Shown here: in pieces, positions 38,401 through 50,900 of the stretch | Layout: every line of letters starts with the position of its first letter | Position numbering within the stretch: position 1 is the first letter of the stretch | Assembly: GCA_017591395.1 (NCBI GenBank) | Contig: WEDG01011713.1 | Span: 1 to 64,000, forward strand | Direction: 5' to 3' | Source: Schistocephalus solidus | Taxonomy: Eukaryota; Platyhelminthes; Cestoda; Diphyllobothriidea; Diphyllobothriidae | Length of the DNA stretch: 64,000 bases | Notes under the pieces: generated by a model | Seen by the model: the letters and a program-made list of their open reading frames with translations, nothing else | The model's database searches: none | Told to the model about the DNA's origin: nothing | Program-made: the position numbers and the translations under genes

Positions 38401-40487
38401 TTTAACTCAGGCTACTTATGTCAGTTTTCATATGTTTGCCCCGCGATAACAAAAACAGACGCCAATACTCAGCCAAGCATTAGCATGTTTGTTTCAGTTG
38501 GAAACGATACGTATGCGTGCGAAATTCAGTAATCCCTGAAATCATCTATTTATTATAACACAAAAATATCAGATAGGAATAAACTGACTATCAAGATATA
38601 GATGCGTTAATCACCTGATCTAACTGCTGAAATATCCCTGAATGAAAGAAACATCTAAAAAAGAATAAACCAGTCCAAAAGGTGCTGAAGATAAAATTAA
38701 ATGCTTAAATTAAAAATCATTTACTTAATTGACAATTTCACAAGAAGAATTACGGTAAAAAGCAAATAAATGATAGATAACCCTGAATTAATCAGAATGT
38801 CCGTTTAAGAGATGACCTTTTATACAGGTTACACCACTGACCTCCAAAGATCCTGTCATGTATGGCAAAGATATAATTGCCTTATGTTTTATTAAGTGTT
38901 TCAGAACTTTACAGAACTGAACTTGGTGCGTTTTTGTTTTAAGTAACTGCCCCTGACTAAAGCAAAGTTCATTTTGCTTCATTGGGCAGTGTCTTAACTG
39001 AAATGAAGCTTGACAGCTAAAAATATAACGAGACAGAAAAACAATCAACCTTTAAAGCTGTCATTTTGAGAGGACTGTTTCAAAGACGTCATATCGCCTT
39101 CGAACCTGCAGATGATCGGCTCTTAAGCTTATCCCATTTTTTTGCCATACAAAAATACTAAGCCTCAAATCACAAATAAATTATTCTGAATTGCTTATCA
39201 ATTCGAAATATACACGGACAAAATCATGTAAGTGTGTTGCGCAACAAAAATCTCCGTTGCCAAAAACGACGCCATATAAAATACGAAAACGGGCAAGCTT
39301 GACGTAAATGGGAGACCTGGGAGTTTAAAATAGAAAACCCGATCACACAAAATCGCAAAATTACGGATCAAGTCAAATAGATTCCAATAGTTTGCGTACT
39401 GAAAAAAATATAAGCTGTTACGTTATTGCATATCTGCTGTCATTTCCACGATATCTCTTGCTCTTTTGGGCAGAAAAAATGCAAAAATGAGCTCTCCATT
39501 ATACTAATTTATTAAAAGAAGAGTGTCAAAAGTGTATTTGGAACCTTTCTTTAAACATGAAACATCTACAGTTTGATGGCTTTACAGAACAAAATGATGA
39601 GGTAAAATATGCTAGTCTACTTAGCGTTGGAGGTTTGCTATCAGTTTTATTCCGACTTAAGCTTTGACGTCCAGCCAATGTATTGACGATGGTGTGTAAT
39701 GTAGACATGATAGTAGTTACCAGTTTTGTCGAAGGGTTTCGAATAGACAGTTCATGTTACGAATCGTTCATAAAAATGAAATAACTCTTCCCTAGCCATA
39801 TGAAGCCTGCTTATGTAAACTTTAATGCAAAGAAGTGTGAAAACTGGGTGTTATTTGGAGCTCCGTTGGCTAATTGACAACTCATGTAACAGGAAGACGC
39901 ACGCTTGAGGATAAGTTCTCACTTTTATCGCACCAGTTCCCTGGTTGGAAGATTTTTGAAAAAACTGTGAGTGATTACAGTGGACTTGAGAGGACTGGGC
40001 ATAACAGAGGATATTAATCGTTACCTTTTAGTATGTATTTTGAAGTGCATTCACCACTCGTGAAAGCCCATTGCTCGTCTGGGTTTTGGATCCGTGGTCT
40101 CCAAATCTAACTGGCAGCATAACTAGCTTATGATGTTTTCTAAGCCCAAAATGGACATTTATGCCCCAATTGCCTTTGTTTGTCAACTGTTTGATGAATT
40201 TGTATATAAAATTGTATTTTATTTCCCCAATTTTCACATAACAAATACCAAACTGTTGTCATTTATGGCTATGGTTGGATACGAGTCACCTGACCCGAAC
40301 TCACCTCCGTTCTTCTAGACTATTTCTACGGGGCACAGGCATGTAAGGGAAGGGAGAGTGTGCTAGATGCAGTGCAAATCTACTATCAATTAAAAATAAT
40401 TTGCGCCAAAGTCACCATCCCCGCACCATAGTTCTCTGGAGCACACGGTAGACATCACCGGATTACGATAGTCAGTCTGACGCATTA
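32413..40487. other. Long AT-rich stretch without a recognised gene
   Basis: Eight kilobases with no recognised exon, RNA gene or mobile element. Open frames at 36413-36051 (minus, 120 codons) and 37362-37030 (minus, 110 codons) are the longest. The first has a normal amino-acid mix but no motif I recognise; the second is dominated by AT-rich codons. I treat both as unproven. Confidence 0.5.
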
Positions 40488-40510
40488 TATTAATTAATTA
40501 ATTAATTAAG
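40488..40510. repeat. (TTAA)n short tandem repeat
   Basis: Five consecutive TTAA-type units within an AT-rich context. Confidence 0.8.
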
Positions 40511-40879
40511 GATTATGCGTACAGTAAAGGTAGCTTATTAGTTTATTCTCAATCGACACGTAAAAGGCTTTCCGCTTTATTATTAATCATGAAATACAGC
40601 GATTTCCGCATTACTCCTGCTACAGACAGTTTTAACTTATCTTTACGGTTTCTGAGATATCCCATAATGTCTCTTCACCTAACAGTGATATTCTGCCTTA
40701 AATATCAACCTATGTCATGTGGGTCACATCAATGATTACTGCAATTTTTTTAATTTTCTCCGACAACCAGCCTCTCTTGCGTCCAGAAATGAAATAAATA
40801 GGCTCTTGTCTGAATTTCTTGTCATCCACCGTAGATTTCAATAATAATTTTAATTGACAACAAGAGACTTGCTGGCGAT

Positions 40880-41612
40880 ACATTTAAACATGGACGTAGT
40901 ACTTTTAGTCACCTATTCTCTAATATTAATTGTTATCCCCTTTACATCTATGAATCATCATGTCAAAAAAAGCTATAAAATCGAAGTTGGACACATAACA
41001 TTGACCCTTTTGCTAATGATGTCCACATGGTAACTCAAAAAGTATTTTGGAAGACATCTTTTAAATGAATAACATAATAGTAAGAACGGTATCCAATATT
41101 AAAAAATAATAAAACCACTATTTAAAGAGACTATCTTCTACTACTCATAACGGAATAAAATTCGTGTTTACAATTAGGAAAACTGCGAGCAAGATATAAG
41201 TAGTGATTTGTTTGATAAATAATTTTTTCCTGCCCTGATGTGATATCGATTCATTTTAAACAAGGACGTAGTACTTTTAGCCACCTAATCTCTTATATAA
41301 ATTGTTATCCCCTTTAAATATATGAAACATTATGTCAAACATAATTAGAAAATCGAAGTTGGCCCCTTTAATTTACCTTCTAGCTAGTGATTTACATATG
41401 GTAACTCAAAACTTATTTTGGAAGGCAACTTTTAAATGAATTACATAATATTAAGAACGGTTTCCAATATTAGAAAATAATAAAACCTCTATTTAAAGAG
41501 ATTATTTTCTGCTACACATAACGGAATAAAATTAGTGTTTGCAATTAGGAAAACTGCGAGCAAGATATATGCAGCGATTTGCTTGAAATATAACTTTTTC
41601 CTGCCCTGATGT
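40880..41612 (+). repeat. Tandem duplication, two copies with period about 372 bp
   Basis: Copy 1 (about 40880-41240) and copy 2 (about 41252-41612) match along their length in the same orientation. Anchor words: GGACGTAGTACTTTTAG at 40892 and 41264; ACTGCGAGCAAGATATA near 41182 and 41554; CTGCCCTGATGTGA at 41230 and 41601. The copies differ by scattered substitutions and small indels. No open frame is conserved between them, so it is a non-coding direct duplication. Confidence 0.9.
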
Positions 41613-41859
41613 GAAACTGCTATTCAAGTATTATTTTTGCGGTCACAATAAAAACGTATGCCATCATATTCTGAAGACTTTGACAGAAACGTTTTACATG
41701 CTATAGTTACTTGTTCCTTCCCAAAATCTGATGATAACTGCCTCAGAGTTTTGTATGTGCTTTGCCGGTAAAAAACCCATTGAAAGGTTGCCATTGCATT
41801 GTTTAATGTGTGGAAACGTGTTTTACGAATGCATTCAGAACGCTGCGAGAAGGGAAGTA

Positions 41860-42736
41860 CTTGAGTGTGATACGGGTCACCCTCATCTCGTTACGCTGAA
41901 CACCGTAGGAAATGGGACAGGATCACAGAAACCAAGTCCACGATAGAATAATGAAAAAAACTACCAGTTTTTGTGTCTTGACCGCAAAGGCAACGGAGCA
42001 CTGAAATCAACGGTCTATGAGAAATTGACGCAACTTTTCGTATTCTAAGGTTTTATAACAACCACCTCCTATTCCAACAAAGTCAGCTGTGTGAGAAAAT
42101 TCTACAGCGATGTAGAAATGCATATTATGGAGCTGGACGACAAGAAGGCTAATGTTCAGTTTCGGTGTAAACACCTAATAAATAACGAAAACCCTGATGT
42201 ACATGTCAGAAAATATAGGAAATATGTCAGAGAAATAAAACCGAAGGATCAGTGAGTTAAGCAGGACCTAATGTTGGTGTTTTGTTCGAGTGATTTCGCC
42301 AGACTGATGAGCTAATTTGAGATGGCCAACGCTCACAGAATAAAATTTACAATCTGCCAGCACCTCCTACACCCTAAGGACTAAATTCCCTTAAGTAAGA
42401 AGCCTGGTTTCGTTTACCAATTAGAATGCAATTGTGGTCAAGCGAACTACTTTCTTGATACCAGCAAACTGGTCCTCTTTGAAATTGCACGAACACGACT
42501 CGGCTGTGAGACGGAATGGTAAGCTCTCCTTATTAGCCACATACTCGTCTTCGTCATGGCACCGCTTTGACTCCGAGTTCGTGAGAATCTTGGACGACCG
42601 AATTTCACATCAGTTGTAGGAGTCGTAGCACTCGACCATGGACTCAATTAATAGGCATATCAAACTGGCAGCTGCTGATCAGGCCCTGCGCAAACTAATC
42701 AGTGACGATGCTCAAAGCTATTGTCAACAGAAGTGA
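41860..42736 (+). mobile_element. Penelope-like element fragment (RT end, linker and GIY-YIG), decayed
   Basis: Plus-strand scraps in PLE order. QFLCLDRKGNGALKSTVYEK (about 41968-42030) corresponds to the FLDxLVxRxxxGxLxTxVYRK block at the end of the RT. VSCVRKFYSDVEMHIMELDD (about 42080-42140) follows. Then come KKPGFVYQLECNCGQANYFL (about 42400-42460) for the entry of the GIY-YIG domain, and SINRHIKLAAADQALRKLIS, ending DDAQSYCQQK with TGA at 42734-42736. There are several stops and frameshifts. The GIY-YIG core reads NYFLDTSK where NYVGETS is expected, so the Gly of YIG is lost. It is a different subfamily from the 24 kb and 30 kb copies (CNCGQANY versus CSCGAGYIG). Confidence 0.75.
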
Positions 42737-43394
42737 GCTAAATATGTTGTGAGTGGTACAATTAACCTATTCGTTGATGGGCTAGAGTGAAAAGTGGGCA
42801 GGGTTTGATGAATAAACTGTTGTTCCCAGAGCTTACCTTTCTCTCTTCGTTTATTAGATTAACTACCATATAGGTGTAGATATTTTTCTATTGAGCTCAT
42901 CATCCCCGAAGAAGGTGAAGAAGAATGGACGAGTTCATTGACCGAAGTGTATTTGAAGACACTTTTCGGAAACCCCTTGTTTATTACAATAGCCACACAG
43001 AGCACGCTGCGGGACCCAATAAGGAGCTAACATCCTTGTTGCCATGTTATGCAGCAGCATAAGAAGCAGAAGAATCGTGGAAACAAGTGCATACTTATTT
43101 GTAGTACTACGTGTTTGTAAAATAAGTAGTTCTTTTTAATAATTTATATTTGAGAGTTTCCGACTCCAATGCTCATTACCATATCGGTTCTGACCCTTAA
43201 ATAATGTCACGTTCATTTGCTGCCATGCGCACCACATTATAATTCCTGAAACTATTACCTTTATTCTTCGTTGGAATTCATACTCCCGAAACCACAATGT
43301 GGACACCAGTAAATATAAATTTCCGCCGAGATTGCATTCTTTATAATCCTATCGGAATGCATACTACGTCGCTAAAAGGGACCAAATGAAAAAC
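42737..43394. other. Spacer between two PLE fragments; no gene recognised
   Basis: Contains EEGEEEW-type text near 42905-42930 that could be PLE 3' flank. No confident assignment. Confidence 0.4.
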
Positions 43395-44420
43395 TGTACA
43401 ATTTTATCAACTCAAAGATACCAGGAAGCACCTTTAAACTCAAAAGAGATATTAGCAAAGAACACCGGTTTCTTGACGACCTGATACAGTGAAAGACTAA
43501 AGCGACCTTTCAAACATCACTTTACGGAAAAAAAGCTTCTGCGGAAGTTATCTTGCATTACACGAGCCACTATCCTCTCTTTAACAAGCGAAGCACTGTC
43601 AATAATCTCATCAACCGAGGAAAAAACTTGCATATCTACCAACAAAATTAACAAATTCACCGCACTTAACTGTTTAAGCTCATTTACAGCAATGGTTACC
43701 CTAGAGATATTGTGCATTGAGGCATAAGACAACAGGAATCAAAAGATAAGGATAAGGAACATAATTGTTCCTACAAAGTCCCTCGAATTGAAAAAAACTG
43801 GCGAACACTTCCATACATAAAGAGCGTGTCCAAAATCATTGAAAGATACCTCAAAAAGCACCAAATTTACTTGGTCCACAAACCAATGACAACACTTCGA
43901 AACAAACTCATGCACCCTATAGAAAGGATTGAGTATTTAGATGAAAAGTAGTTGTTAAAAAGATCACATTTAACAGTTTTAATGTGTTGTATTGTTATCT
44001 TGCAGGAAAATCGGCCTTACATGCCAACACAAACACCAGTTGGTAGTTAATAGGCACGAAAACCTTTCGAAAAATGCCAAACATAGATTAGAAACTAGAC
44101 ATTAATATGCTTAGCACAAAGCTTGCATTGGTGGCTTTTGCTTATCGAAGAAGTTCCGAAAATAACTAGAGTCCATTCATTCCATAAACGTGTACCTTAC
44201 TCGGTACATCAACCTGACTGCCGTTTACAAAATATTTCAAAGACAATTTGAGAAGGCGGTAGGCAATCCGGATGAGAGGTCCATTTACAGCGACAGCCAT
44301 TGACAGGATTTACTCAATTTAATCGACTTTGCTCAGCACGCATTGAAGTTTAAATCTTTTGTGCAGTTTATCCACGTCTGACGACAACCTAGGTAACCAG
44401 AATCGAAAATTTACCTAATA
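43395..44420 (+). mobile_element. Penelope-like element fragment, third subfamily (RT end to GIY-YIG and 3' tail)
   Basis: Plus strand. GSTFKLKRDISKEHRFLDDL (43420-43480) and TFQTSLYGKKASAEVILHYT with SHYPLFNKRSTVNNLINRGK (43506-43630) are the RT-end blocks. After a stop, VPRIEKNWRTLPYIKSVSKI and RYLKKHQIYLVHKPMTTLRN (43780-43905) are a clean match in style to the PLE linker before the nuclease. A heavily decayed GIY-YIG region follows (VNRHENLSKNAKHRLETRH, SIHSINVYLTRYINLTAVYK) to about 44230. Near 44380, GACGACAACCTAGGTAACCA resembles PLE 3' untranslated ends. Stops and shifts rule out activity. Confidence 0.75.
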
Positions 44421-44527
44421 CAGTTTATTATCATTTCCAAAATAATTTACTCTTCGAATTATACTCTTTGGGACACTTACTTTCCAATATATATTTATAT
44501 ATGTAGGTTCCATTCCATATATATATG

Positions 44528-44940
44528 ATAGTGTTGGGCTCACCGATCTGCTTAAGGAACAGGTATGTTCCGTTGTGCCCTGGAGCTCAGACAAGAGCCC
44601 TCACAGGCGGTCGCATTGCGACGTGAAGCATATAATAAAATGAAACCGACAAAGACAAGGGAGACGGGGAATGGCCATTTCTGGCTTATTAGCCGTCATC
44701 AGCCAGTCATACCCAATCCCAAGTGTGGCACATCTGGGATTTGAACCCAGAACCTTTGGTAATTGAGTCGAACGCTCTACCATTGAGCCACGGGCTCGTT
44801 GTTATGTCGGTTGCGATCGGGAATATGATGATAGTGTGTTGCTCACCGATCTGCTTAAGGAACATGTGTGTTCCGTTGTGCCCTGGAGCTCAGACAAGAG
44901 CCCTCGCAGGCAGTCACATAGCAACATGTAGCATATGTTG
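44528..44940 (-). repeat. tRNA-headed 303-bp repeat, about 1.4 tandem units
   Basis: On the minus strand the tRNA-like head lies at 44799-44726 with A-box TGGCTCAATGGTAGAGCG and B-box GGGTTCAAATCCCA. The tail follows with CTGATGACGGCTAATAAGCC, CCTTGTCTTTGTCGGTTTCA, and TGAGCTCCAGGGCACAACGG. The tail block GCTCACCGATCTGCTTAAGG appears at 44538 and 44841, giving a 303-bp period. The head pairs well in the D arm, but the anticodon arm does not form a normal 7-base loop, so I call it a tRNA-derived repeat and not a tRNA gene. Confidence 0.85.
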
Positions 44941-47900
44941 ATAACGTTGATATATAAAGGGATATTGTGGTCAAGTATCCACGGCCGTTTAAGAAAGCAG
45001 ATTGTTGGTGCAATCTCTTTGGTAATCCATTTTATTTTGCTTAGACTTTTTGTTTAGCTTCAAACCATTTCTTCCACATTTCGTCTAAACTGAGGCAATA
45101 CCAAGTCTAACTTTTCAAATCAGATTAGGCAATAAAATTGATAAATTAAAATGAGGTTATGCTGTACGTACAAGCTTTTTGATTCGAGTTTACTTTTTGT
45201 TCCTGTTTTGGATACTTGAAAAACATGCAAAAATAGCTCGCAATTCAGTATTTTTAAAACATTTTATCCCATTTTCATTTAACCCCCTACGGACATTATT
45301 TTTGAGATGGTTTTACATTTACAAGTAAAGCTCATTTTAAGATTAAGCACTTCGTTTAAGAACCGATATATTAATGTGTTAAGCAAAGCCAAGTGTGCCA
45401 TGAAAACATATTTAACATCTGCACCCTTTTGATGACACATTCCGGACACGTATGGGGAAGCTTGCAAGAATAATTATTTTTCCGATAAACGCCTCATGTA
45501 TTTTTCAGGCGTCTATGCACACACACAGTATATGGAAGAACGATCTTTTAAATGAATATTTCTGAATGCTACACGAAATATAAAAACAGACTTTATAATA
45601 TATATGTCTATATTTCTTTCGCTGATGTCGAAAGTCCAAACTGAATTGATTGTGCACCGGTAGTAACGTGCGATTCTCCGACACCAACAAAACGATTTAG
45701 GTGTCAGTATGTTAATCGCCGTTTCTACATCCTCACGCAAAATCAGTAGCCAGAATCCAAGCATGTTCCCAGACCTCCAAGGTAAAATGGAGGATGAAGA
45801 ATAAAGCCTGTTTATCTCCCTGGATTTACTCGTCTGCCACAAATGATTGTGTTGGCCACAATGTAATTTGTGTAGGAAAGCTACAAATGGGAGGCGTGAT
45901 CTAAACTTCAACGATAAAAACGAGATCAGTCACAAGCACAGCATAGATTTACTCTTGATATATAAGCAATAAAGTCAACTGGTGCTCAGAGAAAATGTAA
46001 ACTTATACAAATGTTTTGACAGATGCGTTTGAAAAAGAGAAACCGTTCCGCAGCAGCCAAAAAGTTTTCACCACCATATATGAAAAAAACTTACCTAATT
46101 TATTAGCCGACTTTCTCAAACGACTCCAAGTTGGAGTTCCAAACATATCAGCTATTAAGCATGAACTAATCAGGTCAAAGGTCTAACTGTCCTAGAAGAA
46201 ACGGCTGAAATAATTTTCCAAATTCTGAGCAATTACTAACCAAGAACATCAGAAAATGGGAGACGGCTCCATCCAAGTATGACTGAACTTACAACAGTTG
46301 CGGAGGAAAAACGACTCCTACTCTGATATCACTAATAATAAGACTGTATATGGCCATACACTTAAGGTGGGCGGAAACGTATGCCACACAAAGACCGGCA
46401 ACGGCCAAGCTGCGATCTATTTGAGTCATGGCAGTCCGGAGTGCAGCTCTTTAATAACCGTGAGGACCTCCCGCATCCATGTTCCATGCCGAAGTTTTAC
46501 TTAGTTTTAGTAATAAAAAGCCGAACGGAAAGGGCGTGGTTGACTAAAAGCTTCGGTGGAAATGAGGCAAATGGCCAAGATATTATCACATCAATAATTG
46601 ACAACAATGATTTACTTAAGTATTCGGGCAGGATTAACGAAGTCTCATCACATCAAACACGCCGCCGAGTTAGTCCTGTTCTTCCAGAGCTTCTGTTTCC
46701 TATATTCACTGCAATTTACCCGCACCAATTGCATTAACTGCGACTGCTTTTACTGCTGGTTTCTATTTTAACTTGAAATTTTAAGATCAAAAACGTTTTT
46801 GGCCTAGTGCTCGAATTTCCTCTGGTAACATATTTCGTAATTTTTGCACATATCAAGTGGATAAATTTGGGAAGTTTCGCGCAGAATATCAGTTTGATTA
46901 AAATGTACCCGCAGACGTTTAAAGTAGCTTGACTCATATTTAAAATAAAAGTCAATATGTTGAAACACATTATTTGTCTTTTGCACTGCATACTATGATT
47001 CATTGTGTTTTGTGAGATTTACAAACGCACCCGTTGTTTTAAAGTTTTTAATCGAGATTTTAAAAGCCCATTAGTCTGATTTTGGCATTTCGGGTGGCAC
47101 TAGGAATACGAAGCTTGTCCTGAAAGAAACGTTCAAAAATTTAAAATGGAACTGCCAAAATCAATGACAACCCCTTGCTTGCAATTGAATGTCTTTTAGT
47201 AGGGCTACATGCATCCACATTTTTGCATGTGGACAAAATTGGCAGTGAATATATAGAATCTTTTCAACATTCCAAATCAATACGTCATAAGTTTTAGTAT
47301 TAATTAGCATAGTTGTATTAATGTTTGTAGTTGCTTGTATAACGTTTGTATTAATCTGTGAAAAACATGAAAATGCATATTGCAAAAAATTTGCTTAGGT
47401 GTAGATAAACATCAGTGTGAACAGGAAGAAAATGGTCACTGAAATGCACTCCGCAGAGGAGAACTGGGGAAAAACATAATCTTAGTTTATAAAAGACAAT
47501 CAAATTCGTATTGCTTATTTGGAAGTCGGTGCCCCATTGCTATATGTTTTAGTATAATTGAACGCTAGACAGTAACCACTGTGCATTTTCTTCAGAGGAA
47601 AACATTAAGAAATCAGGACGATATTTTACAGAGAAAAATCCCATTCTTTAAATGTATAATTTATAAAAAAATAAAAAAAAGTCAGATGTGAGTGCAAAAG
47701 GATGCATTAAAGTTGGCATTTACTCTATTTCCAAAGTAATTTTGTCAGTTTTGAATTTCCATGACGCAAATGATCAGACAAAAATGTGGGCATTCCTTGA
47801 TTCTTCAGAACCAGCCGTTTCTTTAGCATACATGCTTTCTAAGAACACGCGCAGAATAAACGCGCAATCTCTTACAGTCACGAATATCGGTAGCAATTGC

Positions 47901-50900
47901 GAACACGGACATTTTATCTTCTCTGCGGTATGCAATAGAGTTTAGGGAAAACTAAAGTGGTTGTTTTGGTGACGGGGAAATTTAGATGGCACGCTGGCTT
48001 ACTGGAAGTGCAAGTGCTCAAGGTATACATTATCGAATTATATTACTGCCATTTGTCTGTTTTCGGCAACAACATTTTGCACATTACGACTGTAAACCAA
48101 CACCACTCTGCCTAGAACAAATTTATGAAGCTTTCTCCAGTCCAGTCGATTTAGGACTATTTACCTGCTAATATGTAGACGTGAACCTAGTAAACTTTCA
48201 AATTCATGACAAGTACTGTTTCCATCTGTATCATTCGGCAATCGTAGTACCTTTATTATAAAACAGTTACTGGGGTTTCCAACTCAGTGTATCTATTATT
48301 ACCACTAAATATGAGCACGATTAAGATTTCCATTTAGGAATAAGCCAGTAATAACACCTGAAAAACCAAATATACGAATATAATGGGAACTTTCTCAAAG
48401 AAAACGAACTCTACCAACAGTAAGGAGGAGAACACAATATATGACAGACTTCCATCTTGCAATTTCTGCATCAGTGAGGATCGGGCTTCAGGGACTTTGC
48501 ACCCAAACTCACTGTTTGCCTTGGGTAACAAAGCGCGCGTTCGTATTCCGACAGACTAATAAATTAGAAAACGCAGTGTTAGATCTTATTTTTGACACAT
48601 ATTGAGCCTCATTGTTTAGCTTCCGAATACAGTCCCTGACATAAACATGATGTTTTAGAAATAAAACAAGAAACACTATTCATCGTTAGTAGTTTAACAG
48701 CATGCTTGACGTCCTTAACACGGTACCCAGTGTTAATCGCTAAATGTGTCTAAATTAATAAGATCTATTTACTTGCTAGTACAATATCATGCTCTTTTAC
48801 CCAAAAACCCACCACAAAATATAGAATATTATTGAAAGCAAAACGTCAAAATATTGTAAAGTACCATTTAAAAAAAATCTACATCTTAAACACAAACGGA
48901 AACTTTATTAGCGCCAAAAGTCATTTAAGATAAATGAACTTAATATGCAGATGAACAGATACTCTATCTATGCAAGCCCCTATTTTAATAAAATTTAAAC
49001 GGTTAGAAAAATCCCTGAATAATTCTTTATGTGAGACGCTAAACTTGGTTTGCTTCCTGTCTCAGCCTAAAGCAGAACCAGTTTCCAAATTTAATATAAT
49101 TTTACTCCAACTGGATGCTAAGTATCGACGTACATTTATATAAATGCGTAAAGAAAAAGGGGTCTGTACGCGAAACAGCTTCAACTTTTTATTTATGTGA
49201 GCATTTTTACTTGCGAAGGAATCCATTAGCATAGTAAAAATCGGAACAGTAGAAATTATATGGAAAAATTCAGCAACGCTCCATGGAAAGTCAGTTAACT
49301 GAATTCTCGTCAGAGGCCTAGGGCTTCAATCAATTCATGGACTTTTGCCTCTGTCGTGAGTGATTATCTTAAGTGCGATAAAGTCTGTAGATAAATATCT
49401 GTAGAATTCATTAAAGTCCCCTCATTGGGTAACATAAGCTCTGTCCACGCAAAACTGACCAAATAAAATGGCGATCCTTTGAATTACATATCACTGTAAG
49501 CTCGTTTTAGGTAAATATTCGCGCACGCTTGTGTGCATACTGGTTGATACTAAGTTTTAAAGGCTTATTTTGAATACTCGATTTGTTTTACATTTTGTCT
49601 TCTATTATCTCAGTATAAATGCAGAGAAACATAAATTTCATACATATTATCAACCTATTACAGTTTGATACGCGGGTTACGTGAAAAACGTCTTACAAAC
49701 ATATTATTTAATGCTGTTTCAAATGCTTAAATTTAACTTCGTAGTTAGTATACAACGCATTTTGAGTCAGCTCATTTACACGGTTTACATTAATTAAGCG
49801 CGAAACAGTTGCTGGTTCTGAAGAACTTGATTAACTCCAAAAAACAAGAAATTGTCTACTCTCTGCGTATCAAAAAAGCAGAATAAAATACATATAGAAA
49901 CCATTAAAAGAAGTAGCATTTCCGTTATATTTTTATAAAACAGTTGCTTCCGTCATATTTTGACTAACGAAGTATAAATCTTTCATTGTTTGCATACAGG
50001 AAATAATCTGCAATAAGAATGTTCGTATACCGAGTCCTCACGCAATTAAAATAACCATGATTATTCCTTGTTAATTGGATTTAATGCGTATTTCAATGAC
50101 GAATATATTTGTTTCAGTCTTTTTACATTTTAAAAATATTAATAACAGAAAATAATTAGACAAGATTCTTAATAAACACTGGCAATTATCTTTCGTTCGT
50201 GTTTTTTCAAAAACAGTCTTTCACGGGAAATACTGTAGATAAAACCAGTGATGCGCGCAATTGTGCCTTTTGAATAAAAAAATAAAATAAAAATGCCGCG
50301 AACTTATACGAAATGAAATTTATACTCATTTTGTGCGATAATGTGAACTTTACCTAATTAGTCCATTCGGATTTCAAATACACTTAAACATTTTTAATCA
50401 TTTCAGAAGATAAGCTAGTTTTCTTGGAAGTCGTTGTTGGATTTTAACATATCAGTTAATATAGAGTCAAATTGTAGGTATCAATCAAATTTATCAATCA
50501 TTTTAGAGCCATTAATATCATTCCCTTGGATTTTAAGAAATAAAATGCCATTAGGACTGCAACCTGACGCAGGAGAACGAGAAAATATTTCCGCATTGTC
50601 ACTCTGCTAAGTGCCTGCATTTGGGTCTAGGTGTGCTACATCAAAATGCACTTTGTTTTTCGATAGGTCGTTTTTCTGGGAATACACTAGCTATTAGCAA
50701 GAAAATAGACAAGCGCCTCTGAAAAAGTACGAAACGTTTATTTCCAGGAAATCTGTTTGCTCTATGATATTCAGTCGTGGAATTTTCATTAGCAATTCTA
50801 AGGCGTAAGTAGGATCTGTACCCAGAATTTCAATGTTTGTGAATATTGTGCGTATTTCTGGCAGAAAAACGTGAAAGGCATGTCAAACCGACTGAAACAG

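Noticed and set aside
44726..44799. Functional tRNA gene on the minus strand
   Set aside because: A- and B-boxes are good, but the anticodon arm and acceptor stem do not pair properly, and the same head recurs in many diverged copies attached to a constant tail.
45513..45911. 132-codon minus-strand frame as a gene
   Set aside because: No motif; lies in repeat-poor AT-rich DNA where such frames can arise by chance.
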